Of a stretch of DNA of 64,000 nucleotides, positions 35,264-44,279 are shown piece after piece. Below the pieces are notes generated by a model. That model was not told the DNA's origin, made no database searches, and was given only the letters and a program-made list of their open reading frames with translations. A program made the translations under genes and the position numbers. The DNA comes from Pelagibacterium limicola (GTDB lineage: Bacteria > Pseudomonadota > Alphaproteobacteria > Rhizobiales > Devosiaceae). The stretch lies in assembly GCF_015694405.1 (NCBI RefSeq), contig NZ_JADQDB010000001.1, positions 310,001-374,000 of the forward strand. Direction: 5' to 3'. How positions within the stretch are numbered: position 1 is the stretch's first letter; the number at the start of each line of letters is the position of its first letter.

Positions 35264-35731
35264 ATGCTGAAACCCATTGCACTTGCGGCGCTCATTGCCG
35301 TCCCGCTGGTAGGCCCGGCAGCCGCCGCCGATTGCGTCGGCGCAGGCTTGATCGGGACCGATTACAACAAGGCCATTGTCACAGCCTTCTACGAGACCGC
35401 AGTCAACGCCAAGGACCCCGCAGGCGCCGTTGCCTGCTATGTCGGGGATTATTACACCCAGCATAATCCGATGGCCCCGGATGGCCCGGAAGCCTTCATA
35501 GCGGCATTCGAGGGCTGGACCGCCGCCGCGCCGGAAATCCACCTCGACATCAAGCGCGTCATCGCGGAAGGGGACCTGGTTGTCACCCACGCCCATCTGC
35601 GCCAGAGCCCCGACGATCGGGGCATGGCCGTAATGGACATCTTCCGGATTGAAAACGGCAAGATCGTCGAGCATTGGGACGTCGTGCAGCCGGTCCCCGA
35701 AGACGCAGCAAACGACAACACCATGTTCTAG
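35264..35731 (+). CDS. Secreted NTF2-like/SnoaL-like protein
   Basis: A 155-residue protein with a signal peptide (KPIALAALIAVPLVGPAAAA) and a SnoaL/NTF2-like cone domain: VTAFYETAVNAKDPAGAVACYVGDYYTQHNPMAPDGPEAF, LDIKRVIAEGDLVVTHAHLR and MDIFRIENGKIVEHWDVVQPVP. Such domains are often found beside oxidoreductase genes. A GGAGGG ribosome site precedes the ATG. Export to the periplasm is predicted; the activity is unknown. A strong hairpin follows at 35751. Confidence 0.87.
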   Translation: MLKPIALAALIAVPLVGPAAAADCVGAGLIGTDYNKAIVTAFYETAVNAKDPAGAVACYVGDYYTQHNPMAPDGPEAFIAAFEGWTAAAPEIHLDIKRVIAEGDLVVTHAHLRQSPDDRGMAVMDIFRIENGKIVEHWDVVQPVPEDAANDNTMF

Positions 35732-35750
35732 CCGACGGCTGGCCCTGGGG

Positions 35751-35775
35751 ACGGAGGGCGTTCGGCGCCCTCCGT
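35751..35775 (+). terminator. Strong hairpin after the NTF2-like gene, no T-tract
   Basis: A perfect 10-bp stem ACGGAGGGCG/CGCCCTCCGT with loop TTCGG, 19 bases after the stop. There is no following T-run, so it may protect the 3' end or act with Rho rather than as an intrinsic terminator. Confidence 0.55.
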
Positions 35776-35902
35776 CTAACACCCCGGACCAGACCTGGTA
35801 ACCTGAAATATCCCACTCGGGGATCGGAACGTGCCTATCGCTGCCCAGGGATGGCCTCGCGGCTCCCTCGCTCGCCAGTTGGCGACGTGCTAATGTTCTC
35901 CG

Positions 35903-36391
35903 ATGCCAGCGCCCGATCACTACAGTTTCCGCAAAGTGACGTTGGACGATCTCCCCTTGCTTGCAGCATGGCAATCGAACGCGCACGTATGCGAATGGTG
36001 GGGGCCCTCTGAGCCTTTCGATACAGCTGCCTTGGCTGACCCCCGGGTAGCGCGCTGGATTGTCTCTAGGGACGGACGTCCCTTTGCGTTCATGCAGGAC
36101 TATACCGTCGACGGCTGGGGAGATCACCATTTTGCCCGACTTCCCGAGGGATCGCGGGGAATCGATCAATACATCGGAGACCCCGGAATGATCGGTGCGG
36201 GACATGGATCGGCATTCATTGGAGCGAGAATGAGAGCCCTCTTCAATGAGGGTGCACCCGTTATCGGCACCGACCCCCACCCGGCCAATGAACGGGCGAT
36301 CGCTGTCTACAGGAAACTGGGCTTCGAACCGTCAGGCCCCCCTCGAGACACACGGTGGGGCCTGATACTGCCAATGCTGGCGAAGCAGTAA
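35903..36391 (+). CDS. GNAT acetyltransferase similar to aminoglycoside 6'-N-acetyltransferases
   Basis: A 162-residue GNAT protein. It matches the AAC(6')-Ib-like group in EWWGPSEPF, the acetyl-CoA region RGIDQYIGDPGMIGAGHGSAFI and GTDPHPANERAIAVYRKLGFEPSG. In characterised members this family acetylates the 6' amino group of aminoglycosides, but chromosomal homologues often have other or unknown substrates. The ATG at 35903 lacks a clear ribosome site. It lies alone between the qorB group and the convergent apt gene with no integron or mobile element nearby. Confidence 0.83.
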   Translation: MPAPDHYSFRKVTLDDLPLLAAWQSNAHVCEWWGPSEPFDTAALADPRVARWIVSRDGRPFAFMQDYTVDGWGDHHFARLPEGSRGIDQYIGDPGMIGAGHGSAFIGARMRALFNEGAPVIGTDPHPANERAIAVYRKLGFEPSGPPRDTRWGLILPMLAKQ

Positions 36392-36489
36392 CCGGTATTT
36401 GTAGTTTTCGTCGACTTCTGGGTCATTGGCGACATTACCGTACCTGACCGCTCCGTGGCCGAAACGAGGCGTATCGGTTGTGACGCGGC

Positions 36490-37023
36490 CTAGTGTCCTT
36501 CAAAGGCAATGAGCGCAGTGACTGCCACGCCCATCGCCTCGAGTTTGGCTGCGCCGCCGATATCGGGAAGATCGATGACGAAACCGGCGTGCTCAACCCG
36601 CGCCCCGGTGCGCCGCAACAGCGAGATTGCCGCCACCGCCGTTCCGCCGGTCGCGATCAGGTCGTCGATAAGCAGCACATTGTCTCCCTCGCCGACGGCA
36701 TCGGCGTGAATCTCGATGGTATCGACGCCGTATTCGAGCGCGTAGTTCTGGCCGATGGTCTCGCCAGGCAATTTTCCGGCCTTCCGTACCGGAACAAACC
36801 CCACGCCCAGCGCGATTGCCACGCCCGCCCCGAAGATGAAGCCTCGCGCCTCGATCCCTGCGACCTTGGTGACGCCCTTGCCGCGATGCGCCTCGGCCAG
36901 CCGCTCCACGCTCTCGCGGAAACCCGCCGAATCCTCGATCAGGGAGGTGATGTCGCGAAAGATTATGCCCGCCTTTGGATAATCGGGGATCGAACGGACA
37001 AGGGCTTTGAGATCGAGGGACAT
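36490..37023 (-). CDS. apt: Adenine phosphoribosyltransferase
   Basis: Apt salvages adenine to AMP using PRPP. The 177-residue length is normal. It has IPDYPKAGIIFRDITSLIED, IEARGFIFGAGVAIALGVGFVPVRKAGKLPGET, LEYGVDTIEIHADA and the PRPP-binding VLLIDDLIATGGTA. The start ATG at 37023 fits the family start. It is monocistronic as far as the sequence shows and converges with the GNAT gene across a 98-base gap. Confidence 0.95.
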   Translation of the reverse strand: MSLDLKALVRSIPDYPKAGIIFRDITSLIEDSAGFRESVERLAEAHRGKGVTKVAGIEARGFIFGAGVAIALGVGFVPVRKAGKLPGETIGQNYALEYGVDTIEIHADAVGEGDNVLLIDDLIATGGTAVAAISLLRRTGARVEHAGFVIDLPDIGGAAKLEAMGVAVTALIAFEGH

Positions 37024-37099
37024 GACGGCTCCGGTTCTGTCGCGAACGGCGGCGATCCAATCATGATTCAGTGCAGGTGAAAAGCGCGGCGCGCCCGCT

Positions 37100-37303
37100 T
37101 CAAGACGTTCTGTTGCGAGACATCAGCCGGGCCGCCAGCACCCCGGCATTATAGGCCGCGCGTCGGGTGGTTTCGACAGCTTTCGCCTTCTGGCCGTCCG
37201 AGAGGAGGTTGGGCGCCGCCTTGATGGCAGCGCGTACGGCCGGGTTGCGGCTCGCGGCGATCGCAACGACGAGAACGGTTTTGGCGATTGTGACGGCTGA
37301 CAC
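37100..37303 (-). CDS. Small hypothetical protein, 67 residues
   Basis: Starts with GTG at 37303 behind GGGAGAG. The product begins with an apparent membrane or signal segment (SAVTIAKTVLVVAIAASRNPAVRAAI) and continues with an Ala/Lys/Arg-rich helical part ending AAYNAGVLAARLMSRNRTS. No family recognised. A longer frame running to 37528 enters the cytochrome c1 gene on the same strand in another frame and is rejected. Codon use supports coding. Confidence 0.65.
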   Translation of the reverse strand: MSAVTIAKTVLVVAIAASRNPAVRAAIKAAPNLLSDGQKAKAVETTRRAAYNAGVLAARLMSRNRTS

Positions 37304-37371
37304 CTTTCTCTCCCTCTCGCGGTGTTCACTCAAGGATGGTGTCAAATCGTGGCAGGTGCAAGTCCGAACAA

Positions 37372-37402
37372 AAAAAATGGGCCCTGGTGGGGCCCATTTT
37401 CG
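37372..37402 (-). terminator. Intrinsic terminator of the cytochrome bc1 operon
   Basis: An 11-bp stem AAAATGGGCCC/GGGCCCATTTT around a short loop, with a run of A on its left that reads as a U-tract for leftward transcripts. It lies directly beyond the stop of the cytochrome c1 gene at 37405. Confidence 0.9.
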
Positions 37403-37404
37403 CA

Positions 37405-38235
37405 TTAGTGCGCGTCGCGCCAGAGCCTGCGCTTGACCATATACATGAGCCCGGCCAGCACGATGAGGAAAAGGATGACCCTGAAGCCCATCTGCTTGCG
37501 CGAAACCATGTGCGGATCCGCGGTCCACTGCAGGAAGGCAGCAAGGTCGAGCGCGTATTGATGCACCGTTTCCGGCGTGCCCTCACCCTCATAGGACACG
37601 ATGCCATCTGCGAGCGGAGGCCCCATGGCGATGACGCCATAGAACTCGTTGTAGTACTGCCCAGGCTGGAGTTCGACGTGCGCCGGCGCTTCGTGATAGC
37701 GCGTCAGCAGATTGTAGATATAGTCGGCGCCGCCTTCCTGGTAGGCGGTGAAGTAGTTGAAAACCCACCAGGGAAATTCCTGGTGAATGGTCCGCGCCTT
37801 TGCCATCAGCGAAAGATCGGGCGGCAGGGCGCCGCCATTGGCGTCGCGCGCGATCTGCTCGTTGGGGAACGGATTGGGCCAGCGGTCCGCAGGCACGCCT
37901 TCACGCTCCCCGCCCTCGGCAGCCTCATCGACGATCGTGAACTGGGCTGCCAGTTCCCGCACCGCATCTTCCGAATATTGCGGCCCGCCGGGCTCGGAAA
38001 GATTGCGGAAAGCGATGAAATCCAATCCGTGGCAGCTCGAGCAGATTTCCTTGTACACCTGGAAACCGCGGCGAAGCTGATTGCGGTCATAGGTGCCGAA
38101 CGGGCCCGAGAACGACCAGCTCTGCTGGTAAGCATGCACGGCTTCACCGGCGGCATTGGCCGGAGCGGCCGGCAGCGCAAGCCCGATCACCAGCAGAACC
38201 GCGCCGAGGAATGTCTTGTTCTTCATCATTATCAT
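37405..38235 (-). CDS. petC: Ubiquinol-cytochrome c reductase, cytochrome c1 subunit
   Basis: Cytochrome c1 passes electrons from the Rieske protein to cytochrome c. The 276-residue product has a signal peptide (KNKTFLGAVLLVIGLALPAAPANA), the haem c site CSSCH at 65-69, a downstream VIAMGPPLADG containing the Met ligand, and a C-terminal anchor (FRVILFLIVLAGLMYMVKRRLW). Three in-frame ATGs lie at 38235, 38229 and 38226; GAGGGG fits the second or third best. A longer frame to 38643 is a shadow of the cytochrome b gene. Last gene of the operon. Confidence 0.94.
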   Translation of the reverse strand: MIMMKNKTFLGAVLLVIGLALPAAPANAAGEAVHAYQQSWSFSGPFGTYDRNQLRRGFQVYKEICSSCHGLDFIAFRNLSEPGGPQYSEDAVRELAAQFTIVDEAAEGGEREGVPADRWPNPFPNEQIARDANGGALPPDLSLMAKARTIHQEFPWWVFNYFTAYQEGGADYIYNLLTRYHEAPAHVELQPGQYYNEFYGVIAMGPPLADGIVSYEGEGTPETVHQYALDLAAFLQWTADPHMVSRKQMGFRVILFLIVLAGLMYMVKRRLWRDAH

Positions 38236-38249
38236 TTCCCCTCGTGCGC

Positions 38250-39509
38250 TCACGCCTGAGCCTTGTTCTCGCCAAGGACGCTTTCCGAAATGCTGGCCGG
38301 AAGCGGCGCAGGCGTTTCGATGCGACCGAGGACCGGCAGGATAATCAGGAAGTAGGCGAAGTAGTAGGCCGTCGAAATCTTGGCAAGCAGCACGTAGATG
38401 CCCTCGGCAGGCTGCGCCCCGAGATACATCAGCACGATGAAGTTCACAAAGAACAGCCAGTAGAAGGGCTTGAACAGCGGACGGAACGTACCCGAGCGGA
38501 CCTTCGACCGGTCGAGCCACGGCAGCGCGAAGAGGATCAGCAGCGAGCCGAACATCACGATGACGCCGCCGAGCTTGGAGTCGATGAACAGCACGTTGAA
38601 ATCGATCGCGCGCAGCATGGTGTAGAAGGGCAGCAGGTACCACTCAGGCACGATGTGCGCCGGCGTCACCAGCGGGTTGCCCGGAATGTAGTTGTCGGGG
38701 TGTCCGAGGATATCGGGCGCAAAGAACACGAACCAGGCGAACGGGATCAGGAAGACGATGATCGCGTAAAGGTCCTTCATCGTGAAGTAGGGATGGAACG
38801 GCAGCGTATCGCGGCTGCTCTTCACTTCGACGCCCGAGGGATTGTTGTTTCCCGGAACGTGCAGGGCCCAGATATGCAGCACGACGACCGCCGCGATGAT
38901 GAACGGGATCAGGTAGTGCAGCGAAAAGAAGCGGTTGAGCGTGGGATTAGCCACCGAGAACCCGCCTAGAAGCAGGGTCTGGATCGGCTCGCCGACGATC
39001 GGGATGGCCGAGAAGATGCCGGTGATAACCGTCGCACCCCAAAGGCTCATCTGGCCCCAGGGCAGAACGTAGCCCATGAACGCCGTCGCCATCATCAGGA
39101 TGAAAAGAATGACGCCGAGCATCCAGATGATCTCGCGCGGGGCCTTGTACGAGCCGTAGTAAAGGCCGCGGAAGATGTGAATGTAGACAGCGGCAAAGAA
39201 CATCGAGGCGCCCACCGCGTGGGTGCCCTGGATGATGCGGCCATAATTGACGTCGCGGCGGATGTGCTCGACCGACGCGAAAGCGAGGTCGACATGCGGG
39301 GTATAGTGCATGACCAGGATAACCCCGGTCACGATCTGCACCACCAGCATGAAGGCAAGGATGCCGCCGAACGTCCACCAGTAGTTGAGATTCCGCGGGG
39401 TGGGAAAATCCATGAGGTGCTCTTTCGAGAACCTGATGATCGGAAGCCGGTCGTCGAGCCAGCGCTCGATGCCCGAACCCGGCACGTAATTGCCAGAATG
39501 ATTAGCCAT
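38250..39509 (-). CDS. petB: Ubiquinol-cytochrome c reductase, cytochrome b subunit
   Basis: The di-haem membrane core of complex III, which oxidises ubiquinol and drives the Q cycle. The 419-residue length is typical of the alphaproteobacterial form. Features include [44 protein letters not shown] (Qo site), the haem-ligand histidines in HTAVG-like GTHAVGAS and HIWALHVPG, and [16 protein letters not shown] with the PEW motif. It begins 14 bases after the Rieske gene stop and precedes cytochrome c1 by 14 bases. Confidence 0.96.
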   Translation of the reverse strand: MANHSGNYVPGSGIERWLDDRLPIIRFSKEHLMDFPTPRNLNYWWTFGGILAFMLVVQIVTGVILVMHYTPHVDLAFASVEHIRRDVNYGRIIQGTHAVGASMFFAAVYIHIFRGLYYGSYKAPREIIWMLGVILFILMMATAFMGYVLPWGQMSLWGATVITGIFSAIPIVGEPIQTLLLGGFSVANPTLNRFFSLHYLIPFIIAAVVVLHIWALHVPGNNNPSGVEVKSSRDTLPFHPYFTMKDLYAIIVFLIPFAWFVFFAPDILGHPDNYIPGNPLVTPAHIVPEWYLLPFYTMLRAIDFNVLFIDSKLGGVIVMFGSLLILFALPWLDRSKVRSGTFRPLFKPFYWLFFVNFIVLMYLGAQPAEGIYVLLAKISTAYYFAYFLIILPVLGRIETPAPLPASISESVLGENKAQA

Positions 39510-39523
39510 CTCGTCCGCCCCCG

Positions 39524-40048
39524 TTAGCCGATCTGTACGACAGTGTCGCTGATGAATTCATATGGCGGCACCACGAGGTTCGCCGGCGCGGGACCGCGGC
39601 GAATGCGGCCCGAGGTATCATAGTGCGACCCGTGACATGGGCAGAACCAGCCATCGAAATCGCCCGCCTCGCCCACCGGAACACACCCAAGGTGCGTACA
39701 GTTGGCGATCATGATCAGCCACTCATCGTGCCCCTCGACCACGCGATTCTCGTCGGGCTCGGGATCCTTGAGCTCGGCCATCGGCACGGCCCGTGCCGCC
39801 TCGATTTCCGCGGGGGTGCGGTGTCGCACGAAAACGGGCAGACCGCGCCACATGATGGTCACCGACGACCCTTCCGCAACGGGCGCCACGTCGAACCGGA
39901 TGGACGCCAGCGCGAGCACTGAGGCATCGGGGTTCAACTGATCGATGAGGGGCCAAGCCACACCGGCAACGCCGACCGCCCCCACTGCTCCTGTCGCGAC
40001 GTATAGAAAATCGCGTCTCGTCGCTTTTGTTTCGCTCGCTGTCGCCAA
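39524..40048 (-). CDS. petA: Ubiquinol-cytochrome c reductase, Rieske iron-sulfur subunit
   Basis: The Rieske protein holds a 2Fe-2S cluster bound by CTHLGC (117-122) and CPCHGS (136-141), both intact. The N-terminus has a Tat-type motif [17 protein letters not shown] that also anchors the protein. The start is uncertain: TTG at 40048 gives a start close to usual homologues and has GGGGA upstream, while an in-frame GTG at 40126 would add 26 residues with no family match. First gene of the Rieske-b-c1 operon; the 226-base gap to trmL carries the divergent promoters. Confidence 0.93.
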   Translation of the reverse strand: MATASETKATRRDFLYVATGAVGAVGVAGVAWPLIDQLNPDASVLALASIRFDVAPVAEGSSVTIMWRGLPVFVRHRTPAEIEAARAVPMAELKDPEPDENRVVEGHDEWLIMIANCTHLGCVPVGEAGDFDGWFCPCHGSHYDTSGRIRRGPAPANLVVPPYEFISDTVVQIG

Positions 40049-40274
40049 AGCTCTTGATCCCCGTAAGGCCTGAACACAATTCTTGATACCGCCAATCGCG
40101 GGCACCTGCAGGACGCAGGCATACACGATTCGGCCCCGTCACCCGGGGCGGCGCGGATTTTTGGGTTCTTTTTGCACCATCAACGGCTCTTGTCCAGCCT
40201 TGCAGACGGTGACTTCGATGATCTGCGACACTATACCCACCCCGATCCGCCACACCTCCGCCAAGGTTTCACCC

Positions 40275-40745
40275 ATGCGCGTCGCTCTCGCACTCTACCA
40301 GCCCGATATCGCCCAGAATACGGGCACTTTGCTCAGGCTTGGCGCGTGCCTCGATGTCGATGTCCACATAATCCATCCGGCCGGGTTCCCGTTTTCCCGC
40401 GCCAGCCTCAAGCGCTCCGGGCTCGACTATCTCGACCACGTGACGCTTCTCGAGCACACAGGGTTTGCCGCTTTTCGCGATTGGCTCGAACAATCCCGAC
40501 GCCGGCTCGTGCTGCTGACGACGAAAACCGACCAAACGGTCTATGAGACACGCTTCGAGGCGCGGGACGTACTCATGCTGGGGCGGGAAAGCGCCGGAGT
40601 GCCGCGGGAGGTCGCCGATCTGGCCGATCTCCGCGTTCGAATTCCCATGCGACAACAGGTGCGTTCGCTCAATGTCGCCATCGCAGGCGCCATCGTGCTA
40701 GGGGAAGCCCTGCGCCAGACCGGAAATTTTGGGAGTCTCTCATGA
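40275..40745 (+). CDS. trmL: tRNA (cytidine(34)-2'-O)-methyltransferase
   Basis: A 156-residue SPOUT methyltransferase that methylates the wobble ribose of tRNA-Leu isoacceptors. It shows [21 protein letters not shown], the knot motifs [27 protein letters not shown] and [20 protein letters not shown]. The ATG at 40275 matches the family start [15 protein letters not shown]; the frame extends to 40083 without support. The stop overlaps hemF by 4 bases, so translation is probably coupled. Confidence 0.93.
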   Translation: MRVALALYQPDIAQNTGTLLRLGACLDVDVHIIHPAGFPFSRASLKRSGLDYLDHVTLLEHTGFAAFRDWLEQSRRRLVLLTTKTDQTVYETRFEARDVLMLGRESAGVPREVADLADLRVRIPMRQQVRSLNVAIAGAIVLGEALRQTGNFGSLS

Positions 40746-41629
40746 CCCTTCCCCACGATATCGAAGCCAAGAAGGCAAGCGCCAGCGCGTGGTTCCGGCA
40801 GGTGCGAGACGATCTCTGCGCTGCACTCGAAGCACTCGAGATTGAACTGACCGGCCCTTTTTCGGATCGCGAACCGGGACGTTTCGAGCGCGAAGCCTGG
40901 ACGCGCAAGGACGCCACCGGAGCCGAAGGCGGCGGAGGCGAGATGTCGATCATCCGCGGCCGGGTGTTCGAGAAGATGGGAGTCCATATCTCGACCGTCT
41001 ATGGGCAATTCTCCCCCGAATTCGCCAAGCAGATTCCCGGAACGGAAAACGATCCCGCTTTCTGGGCCTCGGGCATCTCGGTGATCGGCCATCCCTGGAA
41101 CCCCAACGTGCCTGCCGTCCATATGAACACGCGCATGGTGGTGACGAGCAAATGGTGGTTCGGAGGCGGAGCGGACCTCACGCCAGTCCTCGACGCGCGG
41201 CGCACGCAGACCGATCCCGACAGCATCGACTTTCATGCCGCCATGCAAAAGGCCTGCGCGCCACACGCTGCGGTCGACTACCCACGGTACAAGGACTGGT
41301 GCGACGAATACTTCTACCTGCCCCATCGCGCCGAGCCGCGGGGCATCGGCGGAATATTCTATGACCGTCACAATACCGGCGACTGGGACTCCGATTTCGC
41401 GTTCACCCAGGACGTGGGCCGCGCCTTCATCGAGATCTATCCTGCGCTGGTGCGCCGCAATTTCAACGAAGGCTGGACTGACGCGCAGCGAGAAGAACAA
41501 CTCATCCAGCGCGGGCGGTATGTCGAATTCAACCTGCTGTACGACCGCGGAACGACATTCGGGCTCAAGACCGGCGGCAACGTCAATTCGATCCTGTCTT
41601 CCATGCCTCCCGAGGTGCGCTGGCCCTGA
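40742..41629 (+). CDS. hemF: Oxygen-dependent coproporphyrinogen III oxidase
   Basis: HemF decarboxylates coproporphyrinogen III to protoporphyrinogen IX in haem synthesis, using O2. The 295-residue protein has [69 protein letters not shown] and [29 protein letters not shown], all strongly conserved. It implies aerobic growth, consistent with the cytochrome bc1 operon next door. It starts inside the ATGA overlap with trmL. Confidence 0.96.
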   Translation: MTLPHDIEAKKASASAWFRQVRDDLCAALEALEIELTGPFSDREPGRFEREAWTRKDATGAEGGGGEMSIIRGRVFEKMGVHISTVYGQFSPEFAKQIPGTENDPAFWASGISVIGHPWNPNVPAVHMNTRMVVTSKWWFGGGADLTPVLDARRTQTDPDSIDFHAAMQKACAPHAAVDYPRYKDWCDEYFYLPHRAEPRGIGGIFYDRHNTGDWDSDFAFTQDVGRAFIEIYPALVRRNFNEGWTDAQREEQLIQRGRYVEFNLLYDRGTTFGLKTGGNVNSILSSMPPEVRWP

Positions 41630-41717
41630 TTGCCGCGCCCGACCGGAACCCGGACCCTTTTCCGCCCGTTTTATGGTACACTCTCTTCCCGCAACCAGAA
41701 AAGACGGAGGAAAGACC

Positions 41718-41903
41718 ATGAAACGCTTTGACGGCGGATCGTTGATCCCCGGGGCAACCTGGCACGCAACTGCGGAAACCGAAGCCGAAGTCGTCCGCAA
41801 GGCGGTCGAGAGGCTGCGTTCCGAACATGGGGAGACCGAAATCCGCCCCGATATGGTCGAGCGCATAAAGGAACGCATCTTCGACGTCCAGACGCGCCAC
41901 TAA
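41718..41903 (+). CDS. DUF1059-like small protein lacking the usual Cys pair
   Basis: A 61-residue protein behind a strong GGAGGAAAG site. It follows the DUF1059 layout: start MKRFDGGSLIPGATWHATAETEAEVVRKAVERLRSEHG, then EIRPDMVERIKERI. DUF1059 members normally carry two Cys near the N-terminus (pattern FxCG...PGC); here the positions are Gly and Ala. It could be a diverged member without metal or redox chemistry. It lies between hemF and the convergent cca gene. Confidence 0.72.
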   Translation: MKRFDGGSLIPGATWHATAETEAEVVRKAVERLRSEHGETEIRPDMVERIKERIFDVQTRH

Positions 41904-41911
41904 TCCTAGCC

Positions 41912-43114
41912 TTATGGCAGGCGTATGCGATCAAGCAGCGCCTGCCGCGACAGCGCGAACTCCGACTCGATCCATTCATGTTCGAGCCGGCGAAGCTCTT
42001 GTCCCAGCATTTCGCCCTTGGGGACGCCCGCAGCAAGGAGATCCCGCCCGTTGAGCGGAAATTCTCCAGGGTCGTAGCCAAGGAGTTCCGCTTGGACTGC
42101 TTCCATCCTTGGCTTCGGCCAATCCTCGACCGCGCCGGCAACTGCAACCGCCTCGAGCTTGATTTCCGGGAAGCGATAGGCCAATGCGGTGAACCGCTTT
42201 TCCCCAGCCAGCTCGGCACCGGCAGACAGTGATTCGATCCCCCGGCGCAACGCATTGGAAAGCCGCCACCGCTTTTGCAGCAAACCGGCCGAACCTCCCC
42301 TCACCGCCATCACGGCCATCCGAACGACTGCCGCCGGCTCGAGCGGATAAGCCTCCAGCCTCGCCAACACGGGCAACGCTGCGACGGGCAGCACATCCTC
42401 GTCCAGCACGGCCAGCGCCGCCATCTTTTCCAGCGTCGCTGTGCACCGCGGCGCGTTGAGCAGTTTGAGCATTTCCGCCCCGATCCGCTCCGCCGAAAGC
42501 TGGTGCAATGAGCGAGCCGCACGGCTGCACGCCTCAAGCGCCGTATCGTCGAACTGCTCTTCTCCGTGCGTCGCGCAGAAACGGAAATACCGATAGACCC
42601 GCAAGCGATCCTCTGCGATCCGCTCGTCGGCATCGCCGATAAAGCGCACCCGCCGCGCCAGGCAGTCGCCCAGCCCCTCGACCGGATCGTACAACTCGCC
42701 GTCCGGTCCCGCATAAAGTGCGTTCATCGTAAAGTCGCGCCGTGCGGCATCGGCGGTCCAGTCTGTACCGAAATCGACCCGGGCGTGGCGGCCGAACGTT
42801 TCGATATCCTTGCGCAGCGTGGTCACCTCCGCCACGACGCCCCCGGCAACCAGCGTCACCGTGCCATGGTCGATCCCTGTGGGATGGACGGCAAATCCTG
42901 CGCGTTCGCCCCGGACCATCACCTCTTGCGGCAAAAGCTCCGTGGCCATGTCGATATCGGTCATCGTCCGCTCGATCCCGAGCAGCGTATCGCGGACAAG
43001 CCCGCCCACGACGCGGGTTCGCCCGCCTGCACCATCGAGGACGATGAAGAATGGGGCGGCTTTCGCCAGCCACGCCGCCGACCGCAAACGCTCACGGGCT
43101 GCGGTGGTGCTCAC
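41912..43114 (-). CDS. cca: CCA tRNA nucleotidyltransferase / poly(A) polymerase family
   Basis: A 400-residue class II nucleotidyltransferase. The head domain has VVGGLVRDTLLG, DIDMATELLP (the DxD metal site) and GTVTL, then ARRDFTMNALYAGPDGELYDPVEGLGD and the R-rich FIGDADERIAEDRLRVYRYFRFCA. Function is addition or repair of the 3' CCA of tRNA; poly(A) polymerase activity of the family is the alternative. The GTG start at 43114 overlaps the Nudix gene stop by 4 bases (GTGA), which fixes the start. Confidence 0.92.
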   Translation of the reverse strand: MSTTAARERLRSAAWLAKAAPFFIVLDGAGGRTRVVGGLVRDTLLGIERTMTDIDMATELLPQEVMVRGERAGFAVHPTGIDHGTVTLVAGGVVAEVTTLRKDIETFGRHARVDFGTDWTADAARRDFTMNALYAGPDGELYDPVEGLGDCLARRVRFIGDADERIAEDRLRVYRYFRFCATHGEEQFDDTALEACSRAARSLHQLSAERIGAEMLKLLNAPRCTATLEKMAALAVLDEDVLPVAALPVLARLEAYPLEPAAVVRMAVMAVRGGSAGLLQKRWRLSNALRRGIESLSAGAELAGEKRFTALAYRFPEIKLEAVAVAGAVEDWPKPRMEAVQAELLGYDPGEFPLNGRDLLAAGVPKGEMLGQELRRLEHEWIESEFALSRQALLDRIRLP

Positions 43115-43737
43115 AACGCCACCTCTCCCGTCAGCACGGAATCGCGGAACCGCCGCGTCAGGTTGGCCGTGATCCCCCAGATCATGTGGCCGTCATAATC
43201 GATCTGCCAGGAGGTGTGCTCCTTGCCCTGGTGCCGGATGCGGTAGGTCCCGTAGCTTTTGTCATCGATCAGGGTTTCGAGCGGAACCTCGAACACGCGG
43301 TCCACCTCCCGGGGATTGGGCATGAACGGACCTCGCGGATCCACCATTGCGACAACGGGGGTGATGAAATAATTGGTGCCGGTGAAGTAATACGGCATGA
43401 AGCCCAGTACCGACGCGTCGCGGGGGTCGAGCGCGACCTCTTCATTGGCCTCGCGCAGGGCAGCGTAGGCGGCATCCTGATCTTCGGGATCGATCCGCCC
43501 GCCCGGAAAGGCGACCTGGCCGGAATGGCGGCGCAAGGTCGTGGCCCGTTCGGTGTAGAGTACCGTATAGCCCTGGTCGCGCTTGACGAGTGCGATCAGC
43601 ACCGCCGCTGGAACCGGAGGACCCTTGAAGGCGTCGGAAATCACGAAATCGGCTACGAGATCGTGAGCATCCGGCATCGGCTGGGGCATGTCCAGCAGCC
43701 GCTCCGGTATCTGCGCGATTGCCCTTTCCGACCGCAA
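43111..43737 (-). CDS. Nudix hydrolase, CoA pyrophosphatase type (NudL-like)
   Basis: A 208-residue Nudix enzyme. The box GGRIDPEDQDAAYAALREANEEVAL fits the Nudix pattern Gx5Ex7REUxEExGU with the variation usual for CoA pyrophosphatases, preceded by TLRRHSGQVAFPGGR, which is the NuCoA signature (LLxHxGQVxFPGG). It likely cleaves CoA or acyl-CoA to 4'-phosphopantetheine. The start TTG at 43737 has GGGAAGG seven bases upstream; ATG at 43689 is the alternative. It is coupled to cca through a GTGA overlap. Confidence 0.9.
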   Translation of the reverse strand: MRSERAIAQIPERLLDMPQPMPDAHDLVADFVISDAFKGPPVPAAVLIALVKRDQGYTVLYTERATTLRRHSGQVAFPGGRIDPEDQDAAYAALREANEEVALDPRDASVLGFMPYYFTGTNYFITPVVAMVDPRGPFMPNPREVDRVFEVPLETLIDDKSYGTYRIRHQGKEHTSWQIDYDGHMIWGITANLTRRFRDSVLTGEVAL

Positions 43738-43739
43738 AC

Positions 43740-44279
43740 CTAGCCCTTCCCGAACCGCCCGATATCGCCTGCCAGCGTCGTCGCCATATTCTCGTCCAGA
43801 GAGTGGACCAGCACGCGTGCAGGATCAACGGGGGCAGGAAAACGGATGGCGTGGGGCACCGTGGGGATAAATCCGAGCGGACCGTAATAGGCAAGATCGC
43901 CAACGAGCAGGACGAACCCTGCCCCCTCCCGGCCAAGCGCCAGGTCGCAGGCATGGCGAACGAGCGCCCGCCCAGCCCCTTGCTTGCGGAAAGCCGGGTC
44001 CGTCATCAGCGGTCCGAGCAGATAGCCATCGATACCGCCGACCGAAATCGGCGTCAGCCGAACCGACGCCGCGCGGACGCCATCAAGCTCGGCAATAAAG
44101 CATAGGCTCGGATCGATGGGGAACCGCTCGCGCACCCGGAAGGCTGCGCGCGCGAACCGCCCCGGCCCGAAGGACACTTCGTGCAGGTTCTCGATCCAGT
44201 CATCATCGGCAGGGGTTTCAAGCCGGATGGCAAGGGCATCCGCAGGGACGGCAGGGTATGCCGGAGAAAGAGCAGTCAT
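43740..44279 (-). CDS. GNAT N-acetyltransferase (YhbS-like)
   Basis: A 179-residue GNAT protein with the fold blocks RLETPADDDWIENLHEVSFG, RLTPISVGGIDGYLLGPLMTDPAFRKQGAGRALVRHACDLALGREGAGFVLLVGDLAYYGPLGF. The YYGPLGF element and PLMTDPAFRKQGAG acetyl-CoA loop are typical of the YhbS subgroup, whose substrates are mostly unknown. It heads a leftward run with the Nudix and cca genes, only 2 bases from the Nudix start. Cytoplasmic. Confidence 0.85.
   Translation of the reverse strand: MTALSPAYPAVPADALAIRLETPADDDWIENLHEVSFGPGRFARAAFRVRERFPIDPSLCFIAELDGVRAASVRLTPISVGGIDGYLLGPLMTDPAFRKQGAGRALVRHACDLALGREGAGFVLLVGDLAYYGPLGFIPTVPHAIRFPAPVDPARVLVHSLDENMATTLAGDIGRFGKG

Noticed and set aside
34601-36280. 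Long open frame of 559 codons on the minus strand opposite the qorB-like, NTF2-like and GNAT genes
   Set aside because: It is antisense to three well-supported genes and has no recognisable domain; GC-rich DNA commonly gives such shadow frames.
38236-38643. N-terminal extension of cytochrome c1
   Set aside because: The upstream frame is the out-of-frame shadow of the cytochrome b gene; a signal peptide begins at the internal ATG cluster.
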